From contig NZ_KI911782.1 in the NCBI RefSeq assembly GCF_000515395.1, positions 4,090,606 through 4,154,605 of the forward strand: a stretch of 64,000 nt of DNA. Direction: 5' to 3'. This DNA comes from Jiangella gansuensis DSM 44835 (lineage in GTDB: Bacteria > Actinomycetota > Actinomycetes > Jiangellales > Jiangellaceae). Each line of letters opens with the position of its first letter. Position 1 is the stretch's first letter. The position numbers were made by a program, and so were the translations under genes. The notes beneath the pieces were generated by a model. The model was not told the origin of the DNA, did no database searches, and worked only from the letters and a program-made list of their open reading frames with translations. Below are positions 26,989-36,278 of this stretch, one piece after another.

Positions 26989-27933
26989 TCAGGGTTCGCC
27001 TACCGGCCGGGCGATGTCATCGCACGTGACGTCGAGCGGGTCGCGACGAGCCGCCGCCTGGCCGGGTTCCTCCGGCCCGCGGTCGCGGTCGCGTGAGGTG
27101 GCGAGCACCGAGCCGACCAGGATCAGCCCGAACCCGACCGCCGTGACGGCGGTGACCCGCTCGTCGAGCACCATGACACCGAGCAGCAGTGCGACAGCCG
27201 GGTTGATGTACGTGATGACGGTGGCGCGGCTCGGGCCGACCTCCGCGATCAGCGCGAAGAACACCACGAACGCCGCGGCCGTACAGACCACGCCGAGGCC
27301 GAGCAGGCTGAGCAGCGCTTCCTCCGACGGTGTCTCGTCCGGCCATTGGAGGGTGCCGATAGGTGCGTACAGGAGGGCGGCCATGGTGAGCGACGCCGCC
27401 ATGACCCCGAGCCCGGGCAGGTGGGAGAGCCAGCGGGACAGGATGATCGGCCCGACTGCGTAGCAGACGGCCACCCCCGCCACGGCCAGCACCGGTGCCG
27501 GGCTGCCGGCTTGCACGTCGAAGCCGACCAGCGCTGCCACCCCGGCGAAGCCGACCAGGAGGCCGGCGACTCGGCGCGGGCCGGGCCGCTCGGCACCGGT
27601 GCTCCACACCAGCACCGCGCCGACCAGCGGAACCGCCGCGATGAGCAGGCCGGTCAGAGAACTGGACAGATCCTGTTCGGCGTAGCCGAGGAGCAGCCAG
27701 GGAATGCACACCTCGATGAGCGTGAAGGCGAGCAGGGGCCGCCAGTGGGGGAGCAGCGGCCGCAGGTAGCCGCGCTTGGCGGCGAGGGGCAGGAGCAGCG
27801 CGGCGCCGACTGCGCATCGTGCCAGCACGATGGTCGAGGGCGACATCTCGTCGACCGCGACCTTGATCAGCATGTATGGGATGCCCCAGATGGCTCCCAT
27901 GGCCAGGAAGAGGGTCCACCCTCGACGCGACAA
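26989..27933 (-). CDS. EamA/DMT-superfamily transporter
   Basis: A 314-residue integral membrane protein with ten hydrophobic segments in two EamA repeats, for example MGAIWGIPYMLIKVAVDEM in the first and GVMAASLTMAALLYAPIG with AAFVVFFALIAEVGPSRATVITYINPAVALLLGVMVLDERV in the second. The last segment is the best-conserved EamA signature. Such proteins export amino acids or metabolites; the substrate is unknown. It is divergent from the DUF4192 gene, with 127 bp between starts and nothing else recognisable there. Confidence 0.9.
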   Translation of the reverse strand: MSRRGWTLFLAMGAIWGIPYMLIKVAVDEMSPSTIVLARCAVGAALLLPLAAKRGYLRPLLPHWRPLLAFTLIEVCIPWLLLGYAEQDLSSSLTGLLIAAVPLVGAVLVWSTGAERPGPRRVAGLLVGFAGVAALVGFDVQAGSPAPVLAVAGVAVCYAVGPIILSRWLSHLPGLGVMAASLTMAALLYAPIGTLQWPDETPSEEALLSLLGLGVVCTAAAFVVFFALIAEVGPSRATVITYINPAVALLLGVMVLDERVTAVTAVGFGLILVGSVLATSRDRDRGPEEPGQAAARRDPLDVTCDDIARPVGEP

Positions 27934-28060
27934 GGCGCCTCCTCGATGTCAGGGCGCCGTGGCCGGCGCGTTGTGCACAGCTCCCGTTGACCGCCGACAT
28001 TATCCACATTCGGGCGATCGGCGGTTGAGCCGGCACGTCGAGCGGGGGAGGGTCGCTTCC

Positions 28061-29116
28061 ATGAACCTTCGTGAATCCTTCGTCCCCGCTGTCACCGCCA
28101 CCAGCCCGGCTCAGGTGTTGTCCGCCGTGCCGTACCTGCTCGGGTTCCATCCGCGACAGAGCCTCGTCGTGCTCTGCCTGGACGCCGTGAACTCGTGGGT
28201 GCGCATGACGATGCGGATGGACCTACCCGACCCGTCATGGCATCGGAGGCTGGCCGACGAGGTCGCCATCCGTGTCGCCCGTGAGGGTCCGGGCTCCATC
28301 ATCCTGCTCTGCTATGACGACAGCGGGCCCCCTGACGGCCAGGACGTCCACGACTGCCCCCTGCCGAGGCAGGATCTCGTCGACGCCATCGCGGAGAGGC
28401 TGGCCGACGGCCCGGTCGGGGTGCTCGACGCGGTGCTCGTGCGCGCCGGGCGCTGGTGGTCGTATCTGTGTGCCGACCCTGTCTGCTGCCCGCCGGACGG
28501 CGCCGCGCTCCCGGGCCCGGAGGACGGGTTGGCCGGCTGGCTGGCGGCTGAGGCCGCCGTGGGCGGGCGCCGGACGCTCGCGGCCAGAGAGGAGCTCGTG
28601 GCAGGCGTCGCCGGCCCCGTGGGGCCGTCCCTCGCGTCCGCCCGGGCGGCCTTCGCTCGCGCGGCCGCGCAGCTGATGGCCGATGCCGGCGGTCCGGAGA
28701 CGACCCTTGCCGCAACCCTGGCCACGGTCGATTCGGTCGCCCAGCGGTATCTCGCCCAGGGCCACGAGATCGCGGACGACGAGGTGGCCCGCATCTGCCT
28801 CGGCCTGGCGGAGCCGCGCACCCGGGACGCCGTGATGAGTCTTCCTGTCGCCGAGCACCCCGGCTGGCCGGCGCTGCTGATCGACCTGGCCCGGCGCACC
28901 CCGGACGAGGACGCCGTCGCCATCTGCACGGTGTTGGCCTGGGCGGCGGCGGAGCGCGGCGACGGCGCTCTCGCGAATGTCGCGCTGGATCGCGCCCTCG
29001 CGGCCGATCCCGGCCATCTGCTGGCGCGGCTGCTGCGCTGCGGGCTGGACGCCCAACTGAGCCCCGAGGGCATCCGTTCGCTGTCGTCCCGCCGAGAGGG
29101 CTGGATGCCGCCCTGA
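28061..29116 (+). CDS. DUF4192 family protein
   Basis: A 351-residue protein of an actinobacterial family of unknown function. It starts MNLRESFVPAVTATSPAQVLSAVPYLLGFHPRQSLVVLCLD, the conserved N-terminus, and continues with ILLCYDDSGPPDG, RAGRWWSYLCADPVCCPPDG and a helical C-terminal half ending LARLLRCGLDAQLSPEGIRS. The WWSYLC-x-x-x-x-C-C-P segment with three cysteines could bind a metal, which is inference only. GGGGGAGGG precedes the ATG. The SRPBCC gene follows after 41 bp and may be cotranscribed. Confidence 0.85.
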   Translation: MNLRESFVPAVTATSPAQVLSAVPYLLGFHPRQSLVVLCLDAVNSWVRMTMRMDLPDPSWHRRLADEVAIRVAREGPGSIILLCYDDSGPPDGQDVHDCPLPRQDLVDAIAERLADGPVGVLDAVLVRAGRWWSYLCADPVCCPPDGAALPGPEDGLAGWLAAEAAVGGRRTLAAREELVAGVAGPVGPSLASARAAFARAAAQLMADAGGPETTLAATLATVDSVAQRYLAQGHEIADDEVARICLGLAEPRTRDAVMSLPVAEHPGWPALLIDLARRTPDEDAVAICTVLAWAAAERGDGALANVALDRALAADPGHLLARLLRCGLDAQLSPEGIRSLSSRREGWMPP

Positions 29117-29157
29117 GACCCTCCCAGGCGGCCGCTAGGGGCCGTAGAGTCGGAACG

Positions 29158-29652
29158 GTGAGGGAACGCCGCTACGCGCTCGGGTCCACATGGCGGGTAG
29201 CGGCACCGCTCGAGCGGACCTGGTCCTTCCTCACCGATCCTGGTCAGCGGTGGAGCGACTGGTGGCCCAGCCTCGAGTCCATCGAGGTGCGGCGAACACC
29301 GACACTGGCCGGAAGTACGGCCGCATGCCGGTGGCGCAGCCCCGTCGGTTACGCGCTGACCTTCAGCCTGACGCTCACCGGCGTCGATCCCAAGCGCCGG
29401 GTCGTTCTCGACATCGACGGCGACCTGTCCGGCCGGAGCGAGGTGCGCTTCGGGCCGGAGGGCACGGGGAGCCGTCTCGACATCGACCTACACGTCCGCA
29501 CCACCCGGCCGTGGATGAACGTCGCCGGGGTGATGCTGCATCCGGTGTTCCGCTTGGGCCACGGGGTGGTGATGCGCCGCGGGGAGCGTGGCCTGGGTCG
29601 CGTCCTCGGCGTGCTCGTCGGCGGCGCCGCCCCGGACGCCCGGTCAGCCTGA
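29158..29652 (+). CDS. SRPBCC-family (START-like) protein
   Basis: A 164-residue protein with the helix-grip pattern: YALGSTWRVAAPLERTWSFLTDPGQRWSDWWPSLESIEV at the N-terminus, VGYALTFSLTLTGVDPKRRVVLDIDGDLSGRSEVRF in the middle, and a long C-terminal helix (LGHGVVMRRGERGLGRVL). The fold binds hydrophobic ligands in a cavity, but members differ so widely that no ligand can be named. The start is GTG 29158. It is convergent with qcrB across a strong hairpin. Confidence 0.78.
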   Translation: MRERRYALGSTWRVAAPLERTWSFLTDPGQRWSDWWPSLESIEVRRTPTLAGSTAACRWRSPVGYALTFSLTLTGVDPKRRVVLDIDGDLSGRSEVRFGPEGTGSRLDIDLHVRTTRPWMNVAGVMLHPVFRLGHGVVMRRGERGLGRVLGVLVGGAAPDARSA

Positions 29653-29741
29653 GCCGCGTGCAGGGGGGCGGCTGGTCCGTGCCGGCCCGAGCGGGGTCCG
29701 CTCGCGCCCGTCGGAGCGAACGGGCAGGTGCACAGCGAAAA

Positions 29742-29781
29742 CGCCCGGCTCAGGCAGCTCTATCGCTGCCGGAGCCGGGCG
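29742..29781. terminator. Bidirectional terminator between the SRPBCC gene and qcrB
   Basis: CGCCCGGCTCAGGCAGC (29742-29758) pairs with GCTGCCGGAGCCGGGCG (29765-29781) with one mismatch and a 6-base loop. It is 90 bp past the SRPBCC stop and 25 bp past qcrB, flanked by an A-rich run on its left side. Confidence 0.82.
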
Positions 29782-29806
29782 CTCAAGCCGGGGCCGTGAG
29801 TCCGGG

Positions 29807-31459
29807 TCAGTGCTGGCCGCCGCTGGTGATCTCGTCGCGGTGTCCGGCCTCGACGGCCTCGTGGTGACCGTTGTGGTGCGCCGCCTCGAGCTCTTCGCGC
29901 GTCGGCTTCTGGACGACGTCACCGAAGTAGAAGCGAGAGAGCTTCGCCTGGACGCGCTTGCTCCGGTAGTTCGGGTTCGGGATGCCGTTGGCGTCCGTCG
30001 CCGGGCCGGGGTCGGACGGCAACTGCCGCTCGTGCCAGGTGAGCTGGTAGGCGTCCCCGGGCGACAGCGGCGCGTGCAGTTCCGAGAACTCGCCGTCCGG
30101 GCTGACCATGACGATGCCCGTCTCGCGGCCGTGCATGACCTTGTCGCGGTCGCGCCGCTGCAATCCCAGGCAGATCCGCTTGGTCAGGATGAAGGCCAAC
30201 GGTGGCAGCACGATGACGCCGACCTGGATGAACCGGGTGATCCAGTTGACCGGGATCTCCAGAACCGTGGCGAAGAAGTCGTTACCGCCGGCGATCCACA
30301 GCAGGATATAGAAGACGATGAACGCCACACCGATGCCGGTGCGCACCGGCACGTTGCGCGGCCGGTCCAGGACGTGGTGCTCCCGCCGGTCGCCGGTGGC
30401 CTTCTGCTCCAGCCACGGGTACAGCGCAAGCGGTGTCAGGATCAGGCCGGGCAGGATGATCGCTGGGATCAGCACGCTCATCGTGATCGGGTGACCGAAG
30501 ACGTAGAACTCCCACGGTGGCATCACGCGCAGCGCACCGTCGAGGAATCCGACGTACCAGTCCGGCTGGGTACCGGCGCTCACCACCGACGGGTCGTACG
30601 GCCCCCAGAACCAGACCGGGTTGATCTGGATGGTGGCGGCCAGCAGGACGATGACGCCCATGACGATGAACTGGAAGCCACCGGCCTTCGCCACGTAGAT
30701 CGGGAAGAACGGTGCGCCGGCGACGTTGGAGTTCGTCTTGCCCGGGCCGCCCCAGTGGGTGTGCTTCTGGTACCAGAGGATCATCAGGTGCGCGGTGACC
30801 AGCGCCAGGATGAGGCCCGGGATCAGCAGGATGTGCATCGGGTAGAGCCGCGCCACGATGTCGTCGCCGGGGTACTCGCCGCCGAACAGGAACGACGACA
30901 GGTACGTGCCGACGATCGGGATCGCCAGCATGCCGCCCTCGATGATGCGCAGCCCGGTACCGGACAGCAGGTCGTCGGGGAGCGAGTACCCGGTGAAGCC
31001 GGCGGCGACGCCGAGAAGCAGCAGAGTCACGCCGATCAGCCAGTTGATCTCACGCGGCTTGCGGAACGCGCCGGTGAAGAACACCCGCAGCATGTGCGCG
31101 GACATGGCGGCCAGGAAGACCAGTGCGCCCCAGTGGTGCACCTGACGCATCAACAGGCCGCCGCGAACCTCGAAGGAGATCTCGAGCGTGGATGCGTACG
31201 CCTCGGACATGCCGACACCCCGCAGCGGAATGTAGGCGCCCTCGTACGCGATGTGCGCCATCGATGGCTTGAACCACAGGGTCAGGAACACGCCGGACAG
31301 CAGGATGATGATGAAGCTGAACAGCGCGATCTCGCCGAGCAGGAACGACCAGTGGTCGGGGAAGACCTTGCGGATGTTCCGTTTCAGCCAGTTCGAGGCG
31401 GTGATCCGCTGGTCGACGAAGTCGACGACCTTGCCGGCACCGTTGACGATGGTGCTCAT
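29807..31459 (-). CDS. qcrB: Cytochrome bc complex cytochrome b subunit
   Basis: A 550-residue quinol-oxidising subunit of the bcc complex with eight or more transmembrane helices. Heme ligands are complete: H108 and H122 in RQVHHWGALVFLAAMSAH, and H209 and H224 in MHILLIPGLILALVTAH, with the 15-residue b6-type spacing in the second pair. The Qo-site PEWY equivalent is PDWY (299-302). The long C-terminal extension with KRICLGLQRRDRDKVMHGRETG is actinobacterial. The ATG overlaps the qcrA stop (ATGA). It is the last gene of ctaE-qcrC-qcrA-qcrB. A divergent paralogue lies at 49874. Confidence 0.96.
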   Translation of the reverse strand: MSTIVNGAGKVVDFVDQRITASNWLKRNIRKVFPDHWSFLLGEIALFSFIIILLSGVFLTLWFKPSMAHIAYEGAYIPLRGVGMSEAYASTLEISFEVRGGLLMRQVHHWGALVFLAAMSAHMLRVFFTGAFRKPREINWLIGVTLLLLGVAAGFTGYSLPDDLLSGTGLRIIEGGMLAIPIVGTYLSSFLFGGEYPGDDIVARLYPMHILLIPGLILALVTAHLMILWYQKHTHWGGPGKTNSNVAGAPFFPIYVAKAGGFQFIVMGVIVLLAATIQINPVWFWGPYDPSVVSAGTQPDWYVGFLDGALRVMPPWEFYVFGHPITMSVLIPAIILPGLILTPLALYPWLEQKATGDRREHHVLDRPRNVPVRTGIGVAFIVFYILLWIAGGNDFFATVLEIPVNWITRFIQVGVIVLPPLAFILTKRICLGLQRRDRDKVMHGRETGIVMVSPDGEFSELHAPLSPGDAYQLTWHERQLPSDPGPATDANGIPNPNYRSKRVQAKLSRFYFGDVVQKPTREELEAAHHNGHHEAVEAGHRDEITSGGQH

Positions 31460-32559
31460 CGCGTGCGCTCCCAGTAGCTCGGCCCCACGGGCTCGGTGAA
31501 GTCGCTCTGCGCGATCAGGTAGCCCTCGTCGTCGACCGCGATCGGCAGCTGCGGCAGGGCACGCGTGGCCGGGCCGAAGATGACCTTGCCGTTGTCGGCG
31601 AGGTCGAAGGTCGACTGGTGGCACGGGCAGAGCATGTGGTGCGTCGTCTGCTCGTACAGGCTGATCGGGCAACCGACGTGGGTGCAGATCTTCGAGTAGG
31701 CGAGGATGCCGTCGACATGCCAGTTCTCCCGGCCTTCATCGACGTGGATCTCGTCGGGCAGCATCCGGACCAGCATGACCGGCGACTTGGCGCGCTCGTT
31801 GATGCGCTCCGGCCCGTGGTCGGGCAGGTCCTCGAAGGTGGCCGGCATGGCGTTGACCAGCTGGCCGATCTCCAGGTCCGAGGCCCGGATGGGCTGGAAC
31901 GTCACGTCGGTGAGGATGCGCACCCCCTCGGCCCAAATGGTGTGCTCCTTGCGCTCGGCCGGGGTGCCTCCGGTGTTGGGGCCGAGGTCGCGCAGCAGGA
32001 TGACCGCCGGCAGCGGCAGCAGCGCCAGGGCACCGAGCATCGAGTTGCGGATCATCTTGCGGCGGCCGAAGCCGGTCTCCTCGACGCCGGTGTTCCAGTC
32101 GTTCAGCGCAGCTTCGCGGATGTCGTCGTCCGGGCGCATGACGTGGCGCTCGTGGACGACCTCCGGCGAGGTCATGAGCGACCGGGCCCACTGCACCGCG
32201 CCGGCGCCCACGAGGAACAACGCCAGGCCCAGCGTGAGGCCCAGCGTCAGGTTCGACAGCTGGAGGTCGCCGACGTCGATACCGGCGTGAGGGTCGTCCG
32301 GGTGAATGCCGACCGCCACGTACGCGACGATGAATCCGACCATCAGGAGCGACGCCAGCGTGAACATGCCCGCGACCTGCCGCTCGGCGCGTTTGGCGGC
32401 CTTCGGGTCGACGTCGGTGAACCGCTCCGGCTCATGGTGGAGCCCGGGGTCGGGGAGCGGGTCGCCCGCTCCGGTGACGTCGGCGACCTCGTCCGACGCG
32501 CGCGGTGCGATGGCCTCGGACTCGCTGGGACCGTTCGTGTGCTCGTAGTTCGCGCTCAT
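31456..32559 (-). CDS. qcrA: Rieske iron-sulfur subunit of the bcc complex
   Basis: A 367-residue membrane protein. It has three transmembrane helices in the N-terminal half (VAGMFTLASLLMVGFIVAYVAVG, LTLGLTLGLALFLVGAGAV, MLGALALLPLPAVILL), the long actinobacterial form. The [2Fe-2S] ligands are C292 and H294 in CTHVGCP and C311 and H314 in CPCHQS; C297 and C313 form the usual disulfide. It shuttles electrons from quinol to the diheme cytochrome c. ATG 32559 overlaps the qcrC stop, and the start inside the longer open frame matches the family. Confidence 0.95.
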   Translation of the reverse strand: MSANYEHTNGPSESEAIAPRASDEVADVTGAGDPLPDPGLHHEPERFTDVDPKAAKRAERQVAGMFTLASLLMVGFIVAYVAVGIHPDDPHAGIDVGDLQLSNLTLGLTLGLALFLVGAGAVQWARSLMTSPEVVHERHVMRPDDDIREAALNDWNTGVEETGFGRRKMIRNSMLGALALLPLPAVILLRDLGPNTGGTPAERKEHTIWAEGVRILTDVTFQPIRASDLEIGQLVNAMPATFEDLPDHGPERINERAKSPVMLVRMLPDEIHVDEGRENWHVDGILAYSKICTHVGCPISLYEQTTHHMLCPCHQSTFDLADNGKVIFGPATRALPQLPIAVDDEGYLIAQSDFTEPVGPSYWERTR

Positions 32560-33407
32560 GCCTTCGACGACCTCGTCACGATCCAGGTGGCCATGCCGAT
32601 CAGAAGCCCGATACCGACCAGCCAGGCCCACAAGCCCTCCGCGACCGGGCCGGCGCGGCCGATGCCGAGGCCGCCCGGGTCGGGCTCGTTCTCGATGGAG
32701 TCGAGGAAAGCGATGATGTCGCGCTTGTCCTCGGGCGTGACGGTCCGGTCGTTGAACACCGGCATGGCCTGCGGTCCGGTGAGCATGGCTTCGTAGATGT
32801 GCTTGGGCTCGACACCGGTCAGCGCCGGCGCGAACTGGCCCATCGTCAGCGCACCACCCTGCCCGGTGGTGTTGTGGCACTGTGCGCAGTTGGTGCGGAA
32901 CAGCTCCCCACCGCGGGCGACGTCACCGGCGGACGGGTCGAGGTACTCCTCGTCCGGGACGTCGGGCCCGGGCGCGAGCGACGCGACGTACTCGGCCATC
33001 GCGTCGATCTGCTCCTGGCTGTAGGAGACCGGCTTCCGCTCGGCCTGCGCGGCCGGCGCGGCGAGCGGCATGCGGCCGGTGCCCACCTGGAAGTCGACGG
33101 AGGCCGCCCCGACGCCGATCAGCGACGGGCCGAGCACGTCGCCGTCGTCGTTGATCTGGCCCTCACCGTTCAGGCCGTGGCACGAGGAGCAACCGACGGC
33201 GAACAGCTGCCGGCCCTCCTCGATCTGCGTGCTGGACGCGGCCTGCACGTTCTGCGACGTCGACGGTGCCAGCGCGGCGTAGGCGCCGCCCGTGGTGAAC
33301 AGGACGGCCACGAGCACGGCGATGGCGGCGAGCGGATGCCGTCGCCGGGTGGACAGCAGCCGCCCGATCCACGAGCCGCGGGACCGGCCGGGCAACGAAC
33401 TGGGCAC
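32556..33407 (-). CDS. qcrC: Diheme cytochrome c subunit of the bcc complex
   Basis: A 283-residue membrane-anchored cytochrome c with two heme-binding motifs, CSSCH (73-77) and CAQCH (174-178). An N-terminal signal anchor (AAIAVLVAVLFTTGGAYAA) and a C-terminal transmembrane helix (GLWAWLVGIGLLIGMATWIV) hold the heme domains outside, where they reduce the aa3 oxidase directly. The start is a choice between GTG 33407, which has AGGAGA just upstream, and GTG 33422, which overlaps the ctaE stop but has no ribosome site; the former is given. Confidence 0.94.
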   Translation of the reverse strand: MPSSLPGRSRGSWIGRLLSTRRRHPLAAIAVLVAVLFTTGGAYAALAPSTSQNVQAASSTQIEEGRQLFAVGCSSCHGLNGEGQINDDGDVLGPSLIGVGAASVDFQVGTGRMPLAAPAAQAERKPVSYSQEQIDAMAEYVASLAPGPDVPDEEYLDPSAGDVARGGELFRTNCAQCHNTTGQGGALTMGQFAPALTGVEPKHIYEAMLTGPQAMPVFNDRTVTPEDKRDIIAFLDSIENEPDPGGLGIGRAGPVAEGLWAWLVGIGLLIGMATWIVTRSSKA

Positions 33408-33418
33408 GTCTCTCCTCG

Positions 33419-34057
33419 TCACTTGACCACGTAGATGGTGAGGAACAGGGCGATCCAGACGACGTCGACGAAGTGCCAGTAGTAGGACACGACGATCGTG
33501 CTGGTGGCCTGCTCATGGGTGAACCGCCGCGTCATGAACGTCCGCCCGAGCAGGAACAGGAAGGCGATCAGGCCGAGCGTGACGTGCAGCCCGTGGAAGC
33601 CGGTGGCGAGGTAGAAGATGGAGCCGTACGGGTCACTGGACAGCGTCAGGCCCTCGTGCATCGCCAGCTCGGCGTACTCGAAGACCTGCCCGCCGATGAA
33701 GAACGCGCCCATCAGGAAGGTCAGCACGAACCACTCGCGCATGCCCCACTTGCCGACCTGGAAGATGTTGCCCAGGCGCCCGACCTGACCCCGCTCCGCG
33801 CGCAACACACCGAGCTGGCAGGTGACGGACGACAGCACCAGCACGCTCGTGTTGAACAACGCGAACGGCACGTTGAGCAGGGCTGATTGTTCGTCCCAGA
33901 GACCAGGGGCGTTGGAGCGGAGCGTGAAGTAGATCGCGAACAGGGCCGCGAAGAACATCAGCTCGCTGGACAGCCACACGATCACCCCGACGGCGACGAT
34001 GTTGGGTCGCTCGGGTTGCCGCGTGTGGGCAGCGTCGACGGCGGTTGCGGAAGCCAC
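33419..34057 (-). CDS. ctaE: Cytochrome c oxidase subunit III
   Basis: A 212-residue subunit with five transmembrane helices. The N-terminus [47 protein letters not shown] carries the conserved E-L-M-F-F segment; later come [19 protein letters not shown] and the terminal [23 protein letters not shown] 34057 is chosen as the family start. It begins the ctaE-qcrCAB operon and so separates from ctaCDF, as in other actinobacteria. The 282-bp upstream region holds its promoter and the divergent promoter for the receiver-like gene. Confidence 0.95.
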   Translation of the reverse strand: MASATAVDAAHTRQPERPNIVAVGVIVWLSSELMFFAALFAIYFTLRSNAPGLWDEQSALLNVPFALFNTSVLVLSSVTCQLGVLRAERGQVGRLGNIFQVGKWGMREWFVLTFLMGAFFIGGQVFEYAELAMHEGLTLSSDPYGSIFYLATGFHGLHVTLGLIAFLFLLGRTFMTRRFTHEQATSTIVVSYYWHFVDVVWIALFLTIYVVK

Positions 34058-34150
34058 GTAGCCATTATGTCGGTCCGCTCCGACGAGCACGACAGGACCC
34101 CGGGGTTCCTGGGCTCGGGCGTGTCAACGATATGGTGATCCATGAGCGGC

Positions 34151-34171
34151 AGGTAAAGCAAGCCTAACCTT
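34151..34171. promoter_or_regulatory. Possible iron-box-like site upstream of ctaE
   Basis: Read on the minus strand, AAGGTTAGGCTTGCTTTACC contains a perfect half of the DtxR/IdeR consensus (AGGTTAGGCT) but a poor second half. It lies about 95 bp upstream of ctaE, the first gene of a heme-rich operon. The match is weak (about 13 of 19 positions by eye). Confidence 0.22.
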
Positions 34172-34206
34172 CGAGGGCCCTGCCCCTCCGATGTTGGCAA
34201 ATGCAA

Positions 34207-34240
34207 ATGAATGATCACGTCCCCCATGGGTGTTCCCGCC
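34207..34240 (+). repeat. Dispersed palindromic repeat, truncated copy C
   Basis: AATGATCACGTCCCCCATGG is followed by GTGTTCCCGCCCC, matching the left arm of the family; the right arm is missing. It lies in the ctaE/receiver divergent intergenic region. Confidence 0.6.
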
Positions 34241-34339
34241 CCGCCTTCCCGACGACGGGTCCGAGCCGCCGACGACTGGGCACCGGTACCATCGAGTCGA
34301 CCACCGACCAGCCGACCCATGCCAGCGAGGTCCGCAAGG

Positions 34340-34759
34340 ATGAGCAGCTCCGAGCAGACGATGACGATCCTCGTCTACAGCGACGACCGCACCACTCGTG
34401 AGAAGGTGCGCCTCGCGATCGGCCGCCGGCCCGCCGCCGACCTCCCGAAGGTCGAGTTCGTCGAGGTCGCGACGCACGCCGCCGTCATCAGGAGGCTGGA
34501 CGCCGGCGGCATCCACATCGCGATCCTGGACGGCGAGGCCGTGCCGTCCGGCGGCATGGGCATCGCGCGCACCATCAAGGAAGAGATCTACGAGGCTCCG
34601 CCGGTGCTGGTCCTGATCGGCCGCCCGCAGGACGCGTGGCTGGCCACCTGGTCGCGCGCCGAGGCCGTCGTCTCGCATCCGCTCGACCCCATCGCGGTGG
34701 CGTCCGCGGTGGCCGACCTGATGCGCCGGCGCGCGTCCGGCGTCCCCGCGGCCTCATGA
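34340..34759 (+). CDS. Receiver-like (pseudo-receiver) protein coupled to trpD
   Basis: A 139-residue protein with the fold pattern of a response-regulator receiver domain and no output domain. The acidic pair is in LVYSDDR (D15, D16) and the aspartate in AILDGEA is D64. The conserved switch Thr/Ser is replaced in VLIGRP, and the conserved Lys-Pro reads SHP (112-114), so phosphorylation signalling is doubtful. The ATG overlap (ATGA) with trpD indicates coupled translation. ATG 34340 follows GAGG; an internal ATG at 34361 is an alternative. The function is unknown. Confidence 0.72.
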   Translation: MSSSEQTMTILVYSDDRTTREKVRLAIGRRPAADLPKVEFVEVATHAAVIRRLDAGGIHIAILDGEAVPSGGMGIARTIKEEIYEAPPVLVLIGRPQDAWLATWSRAEAVVSHPLDPIAVASAVADLMRRRASGVPAAS

Positions 34760-35793
34760 GCGAGGTCCGGCTGACCTGGCCAGCGGTGCTGACCACCCTG
34801 GTCAGCGGCCAGGACCTGCCCGCCGAGTCCACCGCGTGGGCGATGGGCGAGATCATGAGCGGCGAGGCCACCTCGGTGCAGATCGCCGGTTTTGCGGTCG
34901 CACTGCGGGCCAAGGGCGAGACGGTCACCGAGCTCGAGGGCCTGGTCGCCGCGATGTACGAGCACGCCACACCGTTCCCCGACGACGGCCCGTCACTGGA
35001 CATCGTCGGCACCGGCGGTGACCGTGCGCACACCGTCAACATCTCCACCATGGCCGCCATCACCGCCGCGGGCGCCGGCGCCCGGGTCGTCAAGCACGGC
35101 AACCGGGCCGCGTCGTCGACGTGCGGCTCGGCCGATGTGCTGGAGGGGCTGGGTATCCGGCTCGACCTGCCGCCGCAGCGGGTGGTCGAGATCGTCGGCG
35201 AGGCGGGCATCACGTTCTGCTTCGCCCCGGCGTTCCACCCGTCGCTCCGCTTCGCGTCCACCGCGCGCAGCGAGCTGGGCATCCAGACCACGTTCAACAT
35301 GCTGGGCCCCATGGCCAACCCGGCGCGGCCCACGGCGCAGGCGGTCGGAGTGGCCGACCCCCGCATCGCCGGGCTCATCGCCGGTGTCCTGGCCGGCCGC
35401 GGCGTGTCCGCACTGGTGTTCCGTGGCGACGACGGCCTGGACGAGCTCACCACGACGACGACCTCCCGGGTCTGGGTGGTGCGCGCCGGCGAGGTCGCCG
35501 AGGAGCGGTTCGACCCGGCCGACCTCGGCATCGCACCGGTGCCGCCGGAGGCACTGCGCGGTGGTGACGTCGCCTACAACGCCGATGTCGTGCGCCGGTT
35601 CCTCGGCGGGGAGAAAGGGCCGGTCCGTGACGCCGTCCTGCTCAACGCCGCCGCCGGCCTGGCCGCCTACGAGGGGTCGGACGCCCCGTTGACGGACCGC
35701 CTGGCCGCCGGGCTGACGAAAGCCGCCGACGCGGTCGACTCCGGCGCGGCCGCGGACCTGCTGGCCCGCTGGGTCGCCGCCGCCTCCACCTGA
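34756..35793 (+). CDS. trpD: Anthranilate phosphoribosyltransferase
   Basis: A 345-residue enzyme that joins anthranilate to PRPP in tryptophan synthesis. Motifs are [26 protein letters not shown], the PRPP loop [39 protein letters not shown], the anthranilate site region FAPAFHPS with [12 protein letters not shown], and [18 protein letters not shown]. It starts by ATGA overlap with the receiver-like gene. No other trp gene is present nearby, so this copy is detached from the trp operon. It is convergent with the RAM-domain gene. Confidence 0.94.
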   Translation: MSEVRLTWPAVLTTLVSGQDLPAESTAWAMGEIMSGEATSVQIAGFAVALRAKGETVTELEGLVAAMYEHATPFPDDGPSLDIVGTGGDRAHTVNISTMAAITAAGAGARVVKHGNRAASSTCGSADVLEGLGIRLDLPPQRVVEIVGEAGITFCFAPAFHPSLRFASTARSELGIQTTFNMLGPMANPARPTAQAVGVADPRIAGLIAGVLAGRGVSALVFRGDDGLDELTTTTTSRVWVVRAGEVAEERFDPADLGIAPVPPEALRGGDVAYNADVVRRFLGGEKGPVRDAVLLNAAAGLAAYEGSDAPLTDRLAAGLTKAADAVDSGAAADLLARWVAAAST

Positions 35794-35832
35794 CGCACCG
35801 CCCGCGGGGGAGCGGCTACGGGACGGACGGCG

Positions 35833-36114
35833 TCAGTCCTCGGCGCCGAGGGCGAACGCGGCCTCCAGGTCATGCTTGGAGAACGTGCGGAACGCGATGT
35901 GCGTCTCGGTGTTGAGTACGCCGTCGACCTTGTTGAGGCGATCGGCGACGACCTCCGCGATCGCGTCGTGGGTGCGTACCCGCACCAGTGCGACGAGATC
36001 GATCTCACCGGTGACCGAGTAGACCTCGCTGACGCCGTCGAGGGCCGCGATCTCCTCCGCGACCTCCGGAATGCGCGCGACGTCGGCCTGAATGAACACG
36101 ATCGCAGTGATCAT
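35833..36114 (-). CDS. Stand-alone Lrp/AsnC ligand-binding (RAM) domain protein
   Basis: A 93-residue protein equivalent to only the effector-binding half of Lrp/AsnC regulators: MITAIVFIQADVARIPEVAEEIAALDGVSEVYSVTGEIDLVALVRVRTHDAIAEVVADRLNKVDGVLNTETHIAF, with the G-x-x-D-L/D motif (TGEIDLV). No DNA-binding helix-turn-helix is present. Such proteins assemble as octamers and bind amino acids or interact with other proteins. A GAGGAGA site supports ATG 36114. A 164-bp gap with nothing recognised separates it from the nuclease gene upstream. Confidence 0.85.
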   Translation of the reverse strand: MITAIVFIQADVARIPEVAEEIAALDGVSEVYSVTGEIDLVALVRVRTHDAIAEVVADRLNKVDGVLNTETHIAFRTFSKHDLEAAFALGAED

Positions 36115-36278
36115 GTGATGTCTCCTCGGGGTGGAACCGCTTCGGCGCCGAGACTACCGGGGCGGCCGCGGCCTCTTGGGTCTGGGTGACGTCGTGGGCG
36201 TGAGTTCCGCCAGGCGCAGGACAACCGGTTCCGAGCGCGACTCAGACCCAGCACGTGGCGCAGACCCACCGCCCGGGG

